Assembly: GCA_002633005.1 (NCBI GenBank)
Contig: NMRA01000020.1
Location: 1,697,257-1,721,916, forward strand
From: Phoronis australis
Lineage: Eukaryota; Phoronida; Phoronidae
Reading direction: 5' to 3'
DNA: 24,660 nt
The notes below the pieces were generated by a model. It was not told where the DNA came from. It worked only from the letters and a program-made list of their open reading frames with translations, and searched no databases. The translations under genes and the position numbers were made by a program. This document shows, in pieces, positions 1 to 9,679 of this stretch. Each line of letters opens with the position of its first letter. Within the stretch, counting starts at the first letter, position 1.

Positions 1-368
1 AGAAAACTGACATTTATGATAACACTTAGCACCAATTACACCTGCCTGTTTGAAATAATCATATTTAAAAGAATATCCCATGTGAGGAATGTAATAAAAC
101 ATTCCGTGGCATTTTTGATATAGGAACATTAGAGACCTTTTATCCCTTGTGAGACCATCCATGTATTTGCTGCGAATGTCACTTCATGATGTTCATCCCA
201 GCTTTTGGGTATTTTTATGATTAAGATCGCGACAAACTTTCTAGAGTGTCTTTAATAATGACCAAACGCAGACATGCTCAATCAGGGTGTACTTCTTGAC
301 TGTTTTGATGTCAGTGAGAAATTTTTCGACAGTTGCCATAGGAAAGCAAGATTAAACTTGATAAAACG

Positions 369-429
369 GGTGAGTGTAATCGATATATTGTGTAATTTGA
401 GAGTGCACATTGTATCAATTACACTCACC
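369..429. repeat. Conserved hairpin inside array monomer
   Basis: GGTGAGTGTAAT (369-380) pairs perfectly with ATTACACTCACC (418-429), and the inner bases extend an imperfect stem. The same 12-bp stem is present in unit 2 and in the inverted right-hand array. Confidence 0.7.
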
Positions 430-708
430 TGTTTGAAATATTTTTTTAATTTAAAAATGTTCCATGTAATGTTTTCGGGTGATATTCCATGGAACTTCTA
501 ACTTAAATGACTCGAGATCCAGAACCCTTTTTTTAATCTTTCAGATATAGAAGATCATTCGTCAACATCTAGGCTACCCATTTAATTATCTCAAGTGTCA
601 CATTCACACCTGTTTGAAATATTTTTTTAATTTAAAAATGTTCCATGTAATGTTTTCCGGGTGATATTCCATGGAACTTCTATCTTAAATGACTCGAGAT
701 CCAGAACC
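429..708 (+). repeat. Local duplication inside array unit 1
   Basis: A block of about 100 bp at 429-529 (from the CACCTGTTTGAAATA motif through the AGATCCAGAACCC motif) recurs at 607-708. Between the copies lies a block of about 76 bp (530-605) that matches the downstream monomer at about 2309-2377. Unit 2 lacks the extra 178 bp, which explains why the local period is 1312 instead of about 1134. This looks like unequal exchange or template switching between monomers, though a mis-assembly inside a repeat would look the same. Confidence 0.75.
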
Positions 709-1680
709 CTTTCACTTTTTAACGTTTTTGCTGATCCCTTCTTAATATAATGAAGATTTTGGATAAATGTCTGGGAAATGTTACATAATTATACTGATAG
801 TGACTGTTTGAGAATTTCCTGACTAATTACAGGGTAAGGATGTAAAACTCACTGTCATCTGAAATGGATTAAAACGTGCGAATAAAACGAGCTGAGCATA
901 TTAGGTACTTTGGACGAACAAACGTAGGGATTTTGAAAAACAGTTTACCATCTAGGACCATTTCTTCGATATATTTTTTTCTTTAATCACAAATGTCACC
1001 TAACTTCCTCAAATTATTCCACGGCATTTTTAATCTTTCAATATTATAGAAGATCATTCATCACATCTAGGTTACCCATTTAATTATCTCAACTGTCATA
1101 TTCAGGGTATGAACACTCCCGTTCTTGTCTTACTTTGAGAGGAATATCACGGAAGACCATTTGTACATCTTATATTTTCATAGTACTCTGGTTCAATACT
1201 CTATGAGCTTTCGCAATGATGCGATGTAAAACCTTTGCACAGCTGCGATGTCAAATCAAGAGAAAAATTGATAAACCAGACAACTGTAGTTGACATTATT
1301 GTTTAAATAGAAAGAAAACTGACATTTATGATAACACTTAGCACCAATTACACCTGCCTGTTTGAAATAATCATATTTAAAAGATTATCCCATGTGAGGA
1401 ATGTAATAAAACATTCCATGGCATTTTTGATTTAGGAACATTAGAGACCTTTTATCCCTTGTGAGACCATCCATGTATTTGCTGCGAATGTCACTTCATG
1501 ATGTTCATCCCAGCTTTTGAGTATTTTTATGATTAAGATCGCGACAACCTTTCTAGAGTGTCTTTAATAATGACCAAACGCAGACATGCTCAATCAGGGT
1601 GTACTTCTTGACTGTTTAGATGTCAGTGAGAAATTTTTCGACAGTTGCCACAGGAAAGCAAGATTAAACTTGATAAAACG

Positions 1681-1741
1681 GGTGAGTGTAATCGATATAT
1701 TGTGTAATTTGAGAGTGCACATTGTATCAATTACACTCACC
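1681..1741. repeat. Conserved hairpin inside array monomer (unit 2)
   Basis: This is the same 12-bp perfect stem as at 369-429, offset by exactly one 1312-bp period. Confidence 0.7.
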
Positions 1742-1802
1742 TGTTTGAAATATGTTTTTAATTTAAAAATGTTCCATGTAATGTTTTCCGGGTGATATTC
1801 CA

Positions 1803-2081
1803 TGGATCTTCTAACTTAAATGACTCGAGATCCAGAACCCTTGCACTTTTTAATGTTTTTGCTGGTCCCTTCTTAATATAATGAAGATTTAGGATAAATG
1901 TCTGGGAAATGTTACATAATTATACTGATAATGACTGTTTGNTGGAACTTCTAACTTAAATGACTCGAGATCCAGAACCCTTGCACTTTTTAATGTTTTT
2001 GCTGATCCCTTCTTAATACAATGAAGATTTAGGATAAATGTCTGGGAAATGTTACATAATAATACTGATAAGGACTGTTTG
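1803..2081 (+). other. Single-N join with duplicated 139-bp flanks (probable assembly artefact)
   Basis: Bases 1803-1941 and 1943-2081 are near-identical (TGG...CTGTTTG on both sides) and are separated by one N at 1942. An overlap of this kind around a one-base gap is what results when two contig ends that should have merged were placed end to end. The few mismatches could be allelic or paralogous differences between array units. Confidence 0.75.
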
Positions 2082-2463
2082 AGAATTTCCTGACTAATTA
2101 CAGGGTAAGGATGTAAAACTCACTGTCATCTGAAATCGATTAAAACGTGCGAATAAAACGAGCCGAGTATATTAGGTACTTTGGACGAACAAACGTAGGG
2201 ATTTTGAAAAACAGTCTACTATCTAGGACCATTTCTTCGATATATTTTTTTCTTTATTCACAAATGTCACCTGATAACTTCCTAAAATTATTCCACGGCA
2301 TTTTTAATCTTTCAGATATAGAAGATCATTCGTCAACATCTAGGCTACCCATTTAATTATCTCAAGTGTCACATTCATGATATGTTATACTGTATGAATG
2401 CTTGATTATTATGTCAAGATGTAAAACTCACTTCCATCTGAACAAAATTAAATATCGGACACA

Positions 2464-2650
2464 CTATATATTCTATGACATTTTCAACTCTGTGATAGTA
2501 GAGGCCTTGTCTTCTGTGCGAGATTATCCATGTACTTGCCACGAAAGCACTTCATATTGTTGTGTGATTTCAGGCTGCATATTGCATTAATTGCAAATAA
2601 CTTGGAAATTACTAATTTTTCTTCGAAATTAAGAAATCAAGAATATTTGG
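2464..2650 (+). repeat. Degenerate array-edge monomer
   Basis: Past the conserved end the sequence still aligns to the array monomer in the same order. ATTCTATGACATTTT matches ATTCCGTGGCATTTT. GAGATTATCCATGTACTTGC matches the GAGACCATCCATGTATTTGC stretch at 152-171. GCATATTGCATTAATTGC matches the CACATTGTATCAATTACAC stretch. The divergence is much higher than between units 1 and 2, consistent with an old monomer at the edge of the array. Confidence 0.55.
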
Positions 2651-3786
2651 CATAAAAAGTGGCATTCACTTCATGTTAGATAACTGAAACCTCAATAACT
2701 ATAAACATGCGTGGTGGGAACTCTTTTAGGTGACTGAAACCTTTATTCTCTGCACTTGTCATTACTGCTACAAGTACTTCAAATAAGTGACATGCAAAAC
2801 TTTTTTACAAGAATAAAACATAAAGCATTTTCAATGTGTTCAATTCCCGCGTTGATAGTTATCTGCCAGCATTTCTACACACTCTCCAGAAACTTCGTTG
2901 ATTGCCAGCTTTACAAGGAACTTTTCAATAAACAAAATTTTACATCCAGTTATCCCAAGAATGTTTGCCCAGATTCTAAAGCCATTGTGAAGTTGATTTT
3001 TAACAGATTAGGCTCAACTAACTTTGGGTGGAGATCATTACCAGGTGTGACAAAGGGACTTTGTTCACAATATGCTATTGTGATTGTAAAGGTTTCTCCA
3101 TGCTATGTAAATATGAACAAAGGTATCATTGAGTTGTTGCTATTATCTAGTTAAGAAATCAGTGTCATGCTGTTACATTGTATTGTACCTGTCTCTATTT
3201 AGTACTTACTCACTAAGCTTTAAAACACCTTAGGGAAAATGGCACCAGCTTTTACTACCTGCTGTAACTTGCACATTGTATGCAGAAACATTGTACTTCC
3301 CTCTGTATTGCTTTTCTTGCCCTACCACACAAATGATTTGGGAAATAAGTGGGTTACTCACCAAAAGCATTCTCATGATACCTAATGTGGTGGGTATATT
3401 AATAGTGTTAACATTAGCTATGGATTTATATTGGAAGTCTCTTCAATGATGGGAGCATTTGATCACAACACGGCAATGATTGGACTGGTCTGTTGGGTAA
3501 ACTTTTATGATTTGTAAAGTTATGTGATCTTATCTATTGGGAAATGTATAACAAAGTCATAACCCATATATTATGTAATTGAAAGTATAGCAAAGTTTCA
3601 CTAGGTATAGCATATTATATTATTATTGAAGTTCACAACTGGGGAGCTGAAGTAGTAGTTACTACTTAGCATTCTTGTCTGTTTTTAGAGTTTAGGATCA
3701 TAATTCGTTTTTATCATATTTGACCATCGTATTCTTAACATAAAAATAACAGAAAACTATTTTGATCACTTTTGTAACGCTCAATT
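2651..3786. other. Unrecognised AT-rich sequence
   Basis: No repeat, RNA gene or convincing exon was seen. The longest open stretch, on the plus strand at 2756-3154, opens only with a TTG and has no splice or domain support. Confidence 0.5.
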
Positions 3787-3983
3787 TCACTCAATTAGGG
3801 AAAACTGATCATTGGGAGTCACAACGTCATACTTAAGTGATCTTCCAGCTTGCAATACAACTTTTTTGAGACTTTTGTAACCTTTCTCGATCGTGTCTTC
3901 AATTTCTTTTTGCAGGGACTCAAAATATTTTCTTCTCTCCATTTTAGCATTAGCCAAGGTTGGCCAAGGTAAAAACACACTTC
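3787..3983 (-). CDS. Possible terminal exon, unknown protein
   Basis: The minus-strand frame is open for 64 residues and ends in TGA. The peptide from Ser-Val-Phe-Leu-Pro-Trp onward includes a charged, helix-prone stretch (MERRKYFESLQKEIEDTIEK) followed by a lysine-rich part and a short C-terminus ending SLIE. Its composition looks more like translated protein than the shadow ORFs around it. A plausible splice acceptor (CACCACCACCTTAG) ends at 3984, which would put the exon start at 3983 in phase 2. The frame also continues open further upstream to 4089, so the acceptor is only a suggestion. It could belong to the same minus-strand gene as the exon at 7422-7536, but no intervening exons were identified. 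I do not recognise the family, and no polyadenylation signal lies immediately downstream. Confidence 0.25.
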
Positions 3984-4089
3984 CTAAGGTGGTGGTGATA
4001 CTATGTCTAATGAGCTTCTGCTGTGGTCCTAACAGGCTGGACACACAAAGCAGTAAACAATGCCAACCAGATTCAATCTGACCAATCAA

Positions 4090-6576
4090 AGAGCCTTCCT
4101 AAATCCAGGGATGTTGAGAGTGAACTTTTAATTTCCTGCTAATAATGGGCCTTGTTAATAAGATAACAAGATTAAGCCAGTGGTGCATGATTTTTCAAAA
4201 GACTGGTTAAGGACAGCAATTGAATTTATACATGCCTGTGGACTGAGGGTCAATAAATTTGCATTCTTACTGCACAACTTAATTTAACTGATAATGTGGG
4301 GACAGCTTTGAATTGAAAGAATAGAATCCTCAGTGGTATGGCAGCAAACCTGTCTGCCCATTATAAGCTAAGTATATTAACATTCCCAAAATGCAACCAT
4401 AAGTAAAATAAACAATATTAAATTCAAAATGTAATTTCAACACTGAAACTAAATAAATACCATTTGAGAACATTTTTCATGAAATTAGCCAAAAATGAAT
4501 ATGTAACAATACCATGGGCAAAAGCATTAACTATAACTGTTGTGTGGGTTGCAGCTTTTACGCAAAGTAACATTTATTACAAAAATCAAGTAAGCACAAG
4601 CTAACAGTAATGTTTACGTTTTCTAATTATATAATTAATAAATGTGTATAGTTATTTTCTTTGAGTGAAGGTCACCACTTCGATATTTTGTTGCTCCCAG
4701 ATTTGTTTCCTCAGTTTAAGGTTAAGAGGTGAATAAACCAAAAACATTATTTAGAAAATAACCAGTTGTTTGAGCTATGTTCAAATGACCCAAGTGATTG
4801 TAGTTTTCTACAAATTCAATATTCAAATTTATTTCTAGATGCATTTTGTTATACATACATGTACTGTTATACTTGTTTCAGTTGGTAACTAAATAAGTTT
4901 AAGTGTAGACTTGTTGATAAAGTCCTACGTAACCTTAACCTGTTCATTTTCAACTACACTGAATACACTATTTGATTTTTGAAAAGAAAATAACAGAACT
5001 GAAAAATTTGAATGTAGTTGCTGCAACACAATAATTACCAGGTGTTAACTGCATCATTGTCGTTAGTCAACGCTTAGTACAAATGCTCTACGCTTTTCAG
5101 CAAAAGCAAAAAAACAGAACTTTGAAAAATTTCTTAATATACTTACATCTCTTAACTGCATATTTTTCAGAAAAACATATGAACAGTCCTCAAACGAAAC
5201 AGCTCGTATCATAAAACTAGTTCTGAGATCGCACACTGGGGGCACAAAAAAGTGGTACTCATTTTCATTTTCTTTTGTGTCACAGCACATGAATCAGTCT
5301 ATCTTATCTAGGCATTCTAAAATATTGACCCAGCTCTATCATCAGTGAGCGATTTGACCACCAAAACATGCTAGTGCGGACCTAAAAATAGTTTTTCGAT
5401 GATAACATTTAACTTAAACAGTTTTTATGTATCTAAGTCAGGAGGCAAAGAGAAAGTTTGTGGCCACATTTGATTTTCTATATCTTTACAGCACTGTCAA
5501 AATAGGGCAGTAATAAACCGTGCTGTATTTCCCCACAATGCTGTGAACTGTGTCAGGCACATTTGCTGCCTCGTTTTCATGCCACTGAAGTTTCACTTTT
5601 TCTTGATTTGTTATTGTCTTCTTTACAAATTTTTGTTGATTGCATTACACCAGAGGCCTTCCAATCTCCACAAAGTATTATTGTTGTGCTGTGGGCTACA
5701 ACTCCATGTGAAAAAGTTTGATGGTCTGGACAAATACCCATGGTAGTAGTAGTTGTAATTGTTGTAGTAACAGTAAACATTCTATTTGTTATTACAATTA
5801 GTAATAGAAGAATTACCAGGTTTTATTGTTGTTATTATTATGATTGTCACAAAAATTATAAAATTGTGTGTGTCAATGTCTGTAGGTGTGATTGTGTGAA
5901 ATTTGTCAAACTTTGATTGCTTACTAAACACACCACAGGAACTTACATGCCACCCCATATCACTTTCATTTATGCTGGTGATAAAAATAATGAGAGCACA
6001 GGAAATTAACTTTGCTTGTGGACCACATAGCAGGCATCCACTTAGCCTTTGTGCAACTGTCAGCCCATTAGTTTGCCTGCTGAGAAACTGCCTGATGCAG
6101 ATGAATCTTGTCTATCATGTGAATCAGATACATGTATATTGTTCAGCAGTAATATGTACTGGTGGTTGATAAGTCCATTCACACTGTGAAGTCATCGTTC
6201 ATTTTTAATCAAAACTTGATCATTTAATTCCAACCCAATCCTTTAACAATTAAAGTATTTTGAAGTTCACAATAACTTATTAAACTTGGAATAAATCTAA
6301 AGTAAGTCAGACTTTTCATGGACATTTTTGATTCCACTACGAGCAACTGTTCTACCAAAAATAGCAAACAAGTGTTGTCATAAAAATGTGTTTAATATTG
6401 ATTCAATTCATGTGTGCATTGTACACATAATTGAGAATTTTTTGCCAAATTTGTTGTTCTGTCTGTGATCAATTTCTAATTTTTCTTCGAACCCTTTTCC
6501 TTCCTACCATGTTAAAATCTCTATTTAATAGCATTCCATTTCACTAGATTCTTAATTTCTAAGTGTTATATCAGTC
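4090..6576. other. Unrecognised AT-rich sequence with minor simple repeats
   Basis: No supported gene was found. A short TAG/TTG-rich simple stretch sits near 5741-5775 and a GTT/ATT-rich stretch near 5820-5845. This could be intron if the exons at 3787-3983 and 7422-7536 belong to one minus-strand gene, but that is inference. Confidence 0.4.
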
Positions 6577-6791
6577 TTGTCAAAGTTCAACAGTTATAGT
6601 GAGTTTGACATCCTGACATAATAATAAAGCATTCATACAGTATAACATATCATGAATGTGACACTTGAGATAATTAAATGGGTNTTGTCAAAGTTCAACA
6701 GTTATAGTGAGTTTTACATCCTGACATAATAATAAAGCATTCATACAGTATAACATATCATAAATGTGACACTTGAGATAATTAAATGGGT
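6577..6791. other. Single-N join with duplicated 107-bp flanks (probable assembly artefact)
   Basis: Bases 6577-6683 and 6685-6791 both run from TTGTCAAAGTTCAAC to ATTAAATGGGT with only a couple of differences and are separated by one N. This is the same signature as at 1942. Confidence 0.75.
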
Positions 6792-7099
6792 AGCCTAGAT
6801 GTTGACGAATGATCTTCTATATCTGAAAGATTAAAAATGCCGTGGAATAATTTAAGGAAGTTATCAGGTGACATTTGTGAATAAAGAAAAAAATATATCG
6901 GAGAAATGGTCCTAGATGGTAGACTGTTTTTCAAAATCCCTACGTTTGTTCGTCCAAAGTACCTAATATACTCAGCTCGTTTTATTCGCACGTTTTAATC
7001 GATTTCAGATGACAGTGAGTTTTACATCCTTACCCTGTAATTAGTCAGGAAATTCTCAAACAGTCATTATCAGTATAATTATGTAACATTTCCCAGACA
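6577..7099 (-). repeat. Isolated inverted partial copy of the array repeat
   Basis: From about 6595 to 7099 this is the reverse complement of the end portion of the left array (matching about 1900-2430). It contains the GAGTTTTACATCCTGACATAA-type end motif and the CCGTGGAATAATTTAAGG landmark, and stops abruptly at CCCAGACAT. It has the same orientation as the right-hand array. Its outer edge (TTGTCAAAGTTCAACAG) differs from the GTGTCCGATATTT edge of the other two copies. It contains the single-N join at 6684. Confidence 0.8.
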
Positions 7100-7421
7100 T
7101 AATATGAAATTGCATAAAATTTTGATTTCTTCCACAAAAACCTAGAAGACAATGGCAATCAATGGGAAATAGGTCAGCCTTTCTTCGATTAAATTTCTCC
7201 AAGTTAGACAGAATACAAGGGCACATGGCTATGGAGATTTTTTGAGCCCAGATCAAAGATTAGGATTCATTTCAACGAATAACAAACAAAAACTTTGGTT
7301 TAATTTCAATTTTGGCCGTTTCATTCGCCAAACTCGGGTCCAACAACTTAAACCGAGAATTCAACAACTGCCACACAAGTTCAACTACACAAAGCTATTA
7401 GTGATACGAACCATGCCTTAC

Positions 7422-7536
7422 CTTCATTGTTTGTGTCGTCCAACACTATCACTTCCTCTATGTCGTCTTCACCAAGAAACTGTTCACTGTCTTCTTCCAT
7501 CACTTGGCTAATGTTGTCATCACCCTGGCCGTCCAT
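7422..7536 (-). CDS. Candidate first coding exon, acidic N-terminus (possibly AAMP-like)
   Basis: Read on the minus strand, an ATG at 7536 opens 38 codons plus one base and stops at a near-perfect donor, AAG|GTAAGG, with the GT at 7421-7420. An in-frame TGA lies 18 nt upstream of the ATG, so the start is well placed. The peptide is strongly acidic, running MDGQGDD, then MEEDSEQFLGEDDIEEVIVL, then DDTNNE, with about fourteen Asp/Glu residues. The segment FLGEDDIEEVIVLDD loosely resembles the acidic start of AAMP, a WD40 protein whose N-terminus in other animals has a GDEEIIEV-like motif. That resemblance is short and low-complexity, and no WD40 exon was seen further along the minus strand in this window. 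The exon call rests on the start context, codon composition and donor; the family is a guess. Remaining exons should lie at lower coordinates or beyond the left edge. Confidence 0.5.
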
Positions 7537-8265
7537 GTCTATACAGTAATATCATGAAAAAATTAGAACCGTAGCAATATAAGTATAATTTTAAGTACTA
7601 CAGTCTCATGTCCATAATTAAATAACATCTTGGAAAAACTAGTTGTGCCAAACCTGGCAAAAGATGGAAAATGTGAGCAAGACGTTTTTGAAGTGTATGA
7701 CAGGCATTGCAAACAGCTATCCAAAAGGCTCCAACATTTTTTCAGAAATATAGCAGCAGAATAATGGCAACACAACCTGGGTAACTAAACTTAATTTACA
7801 AAGAGTTTATTTTTCATGGAATTAAGTGTCAGGTTTTATTTGGCCATTCTTACCAACTACATAAGTACAAAGCTGTATAGAACATTTCTACCCCTAAGCA
7901 TCAAGCTTAAAAGGTACGACTATGGCTACCTCAGCATGAGCCAGGCCAAACGGGGAGAGGTCTAGCCTATGGCTATGCCATTCTCCCTTTGCTGGCTGCA
8001 CACTGTAGTTAGACACCTAACCCATCTTAAAATACCATACTCGTCCGGGTTACCACCCATGCTCAGCTTACCGCCCACACCTAAAATTTTCAATTTTTCA
8101 TTTTTAAGCATCCTTGCTCGACTTGCCGACCACCCCCAACTTTTCTTGATCGAGATTTCCTCAAGTGTCTGCTTTTGTGAATGTTCATCGCACAAAGCTA
8201 AGATTCCCAAAACGTGCGCAAATTGCTTTAATATCTTTCAGAGACAATCAGTCAGTTTTAGCACA
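7537..8265. promoter_or_regulatory. Presumptive 5' flank of the minus-strand exon
   Basis: No coding support was found. By position this would be 5'UTR and upstream DNA of the exon ending at 7536, but no TATA box or initiator is clear. An open minus-strand stretch at 7962-8210 has no domain or splice support. Confidence 0.25.
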
Positions 8266-8763
8266 CAGGGCTTGGAATGACCAATGACAAAAAACGCGGA
8301 AACTTTTACGGCCCAAATCATGCCCGATAACTAGCCTTGAATGGTCGATGTGAATCTTTCCCCGACAAAAATCGGGAGGACTAAAAAAAGAAAACGTTAC
8401 CACCATCAGTAGCATGCGTCTGCGTCCTTTTAGCTCGCCCGTCCAACCCCAACCCACACATTTTTGGCTGCAGAGCGGTAGTATTTGTCGCCGCGCTTAA
8501 CAATAACACGAGACGCCATTGAAAATCCCACCATGCTGTCCCAGATGCCCCGGCAATGTTGACAATTTACGTTCCTCCGAAACATAAAGAGCAACTTCCG
8601 CTTTTCGAGGTGAACGTCGTCTGCAACGCCGCGTTAAGAAAGGAATTTGCCGCGGAAATTTTATATCAAATCCGATTTTTTACGCGGAAATATTATAAAA
8701 AAAGTGGAAAGCAAATTTGAAAAAAGAGGAAATCCACGTTTCCGCGGAAAATTCCAAGCCCTG
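8266..8763. mobile_element. hAT-like non-autonomous element (MITE), 498 bp
   Basis: The left end CAGGGCTTGGAAT (8266-8278) is exactly inverted at the right end as ATTCCAAGCCCTG (8751-8763). The flanks carry a direct AGCACA on each side (8260-8265 and 8764-8769), a 6-bp target-site duplication. Terminal CAGGG and several subterminal CGCGGAAA motifs near both ends are typical of hAT elements. The usual hAT duplication is 8 bp, so 6 bp is atypical. There is no transposase ORF. It lies upstream of the minus-strand exon at 7422-7536. A block at about 8363-8440 is shared with the element at 20076-20270. Confidence 0.75.
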
Positions 8764-8828
8764 AGCACAAAAGGGACCTTGCCTTACTAAGGCTGTAAAA
8801 TACCCGTATTCTCATGCTCTTTACTGAA

Positions 8829-8846
8829 GGAGACACAATTGTCTCC
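8829..8846. repeat. Short stem-loop
   Basis: GGAGACA and TGTCTCC pair across the 4-nt loop CAAT. It is small and no role is assigned. Confidence 0.4.
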
Positions 8847-9679
8847 TTTGTCTTACGTGAAGAACTCGCGTCAGCGTTTAGTGATCACTGAGACAATGCT
8901 TGTTGAATGTATTTCATTGTCGTGGAAGAACCAACAAAGCGGTACTTGACAGAAATTTCAAGTCCCTCACCATCATTTCTGCGATTTACACAGTACAGGA
9001 AACATTACCACCCTGAGCAATGAAATAAAAAAACCCAAGCACACTCAGCTGGTACATGATCAAAGATATTGGAAAGTATGGAAACTCCACCGACATTATT
9101 TTGGATGGAAGCCACATATGAATCATATTCGTTGTCAGGCTCAATGTATCACTTCAACAATTCACTGACATATGGTACTCAGTCACGTCTATGGTGATGG
9201 TAACCACATATGGCAGAGTAAAAGGAGAAACTGTCGCATTGTTTTGAATACAAGCAGACATTAGCCATTGTGACAATCAACTTGTCTCGCTGTGCCCTGT
9301 CTTGGTTAAACACGTTTTTAATGACTTTCACTCCAGACACCAAAATGGAAGCGCCCAACCAAAAGCAAAAGCGCAAGAAATCAACTGGTTATTAAGTGCA
9401 AGTCGAAAATGCTGTCTACATTCACATGATCAAAAACTTGTTTTTTTTTAACTCTTGATTTGCTTAATAGTGGTATCTTCTGATTGTTGAGTACGTCCTT
9501 TGTACAAGCATCAAATAACCGTTTTAAGTGACTCGCTGGAAGCAAATCTTGACAAAATCACATGCTTCCCTTAAAAATACATGGCGAACTAGCAGACTCT
9601 TGTCGTGTGTGATCACCTACACAGACTTCGACTTATTGCAATAGTCAATAGATACATGTATTTAATCCTTTATGGTTGT
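8847..9679. other. Unrecognised sequence between MITE and palindrome
   Basis: Nothing supported was found. A minus-strand open stretch at 9179-9376 has no splice signals or recognisable motif. Confidence 0.4.

Larger units (their letters stand above)
1..1312 (+). repeat. Higher-order repeat array, unit 1
   Basis: The sequence starting at base 1 restarts almost identically at 1313, so this is the first visible unit of a tandem array with a local period of 1312 bp. A landmark resembling TTCCATGGCATTTT recurs at about 103, 485 (again at 663), 1018 and 1415. After subtracting a local 178-bp duplication, the unit resolves into three diverged monomers of roughly 378 bp, about 1134 bp in total. No conserved protein is encoded: the short ORFs occur on both strands and one of them is broken by a stop in this unit. 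The left edge lies outside the window. Confidence 0.85.
1313..2463 (+). repeat. Higher-order repeat array, unit 2 (array-edge unit)
   Basis: This is a second unit, nearly identical to unit 1 through the first two monomers, without the internal 178-bp duplication. It includes a single N at 1942 with a duplicated 139-bp flank. After about 2370 it departs from unit 1: it carries an extra segment with a second GATGTAAAACTCACT-type motif at about 2418 and ends in AATATCGGACACA. The inverted right-hand array begins with the reverse complement of this same end at about 23295, so the junction is a repeated feature of the family rather than a random truncation. Confidence 0.8.

Noticed and set aside
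274-501. 69-75 residue ORFs repeated across array units on both strands (also 1586, 1594, 2147, 6782, 23402, 23811, 23819)
   Set aside because: They recur only because the DNA repeats. Frames overlap on opposite strands, one copy (about 880-1090) has a stop, and the differences between copies are largely amino-acid changing, so there is no sign of protein constraint.
2756-3154. 132-residue plus-strand open frame
   Set aside because: It starts at TTG, has no splice signals in phase and no recognisable domain, and is within what AT-rich non-coding DNA can give.
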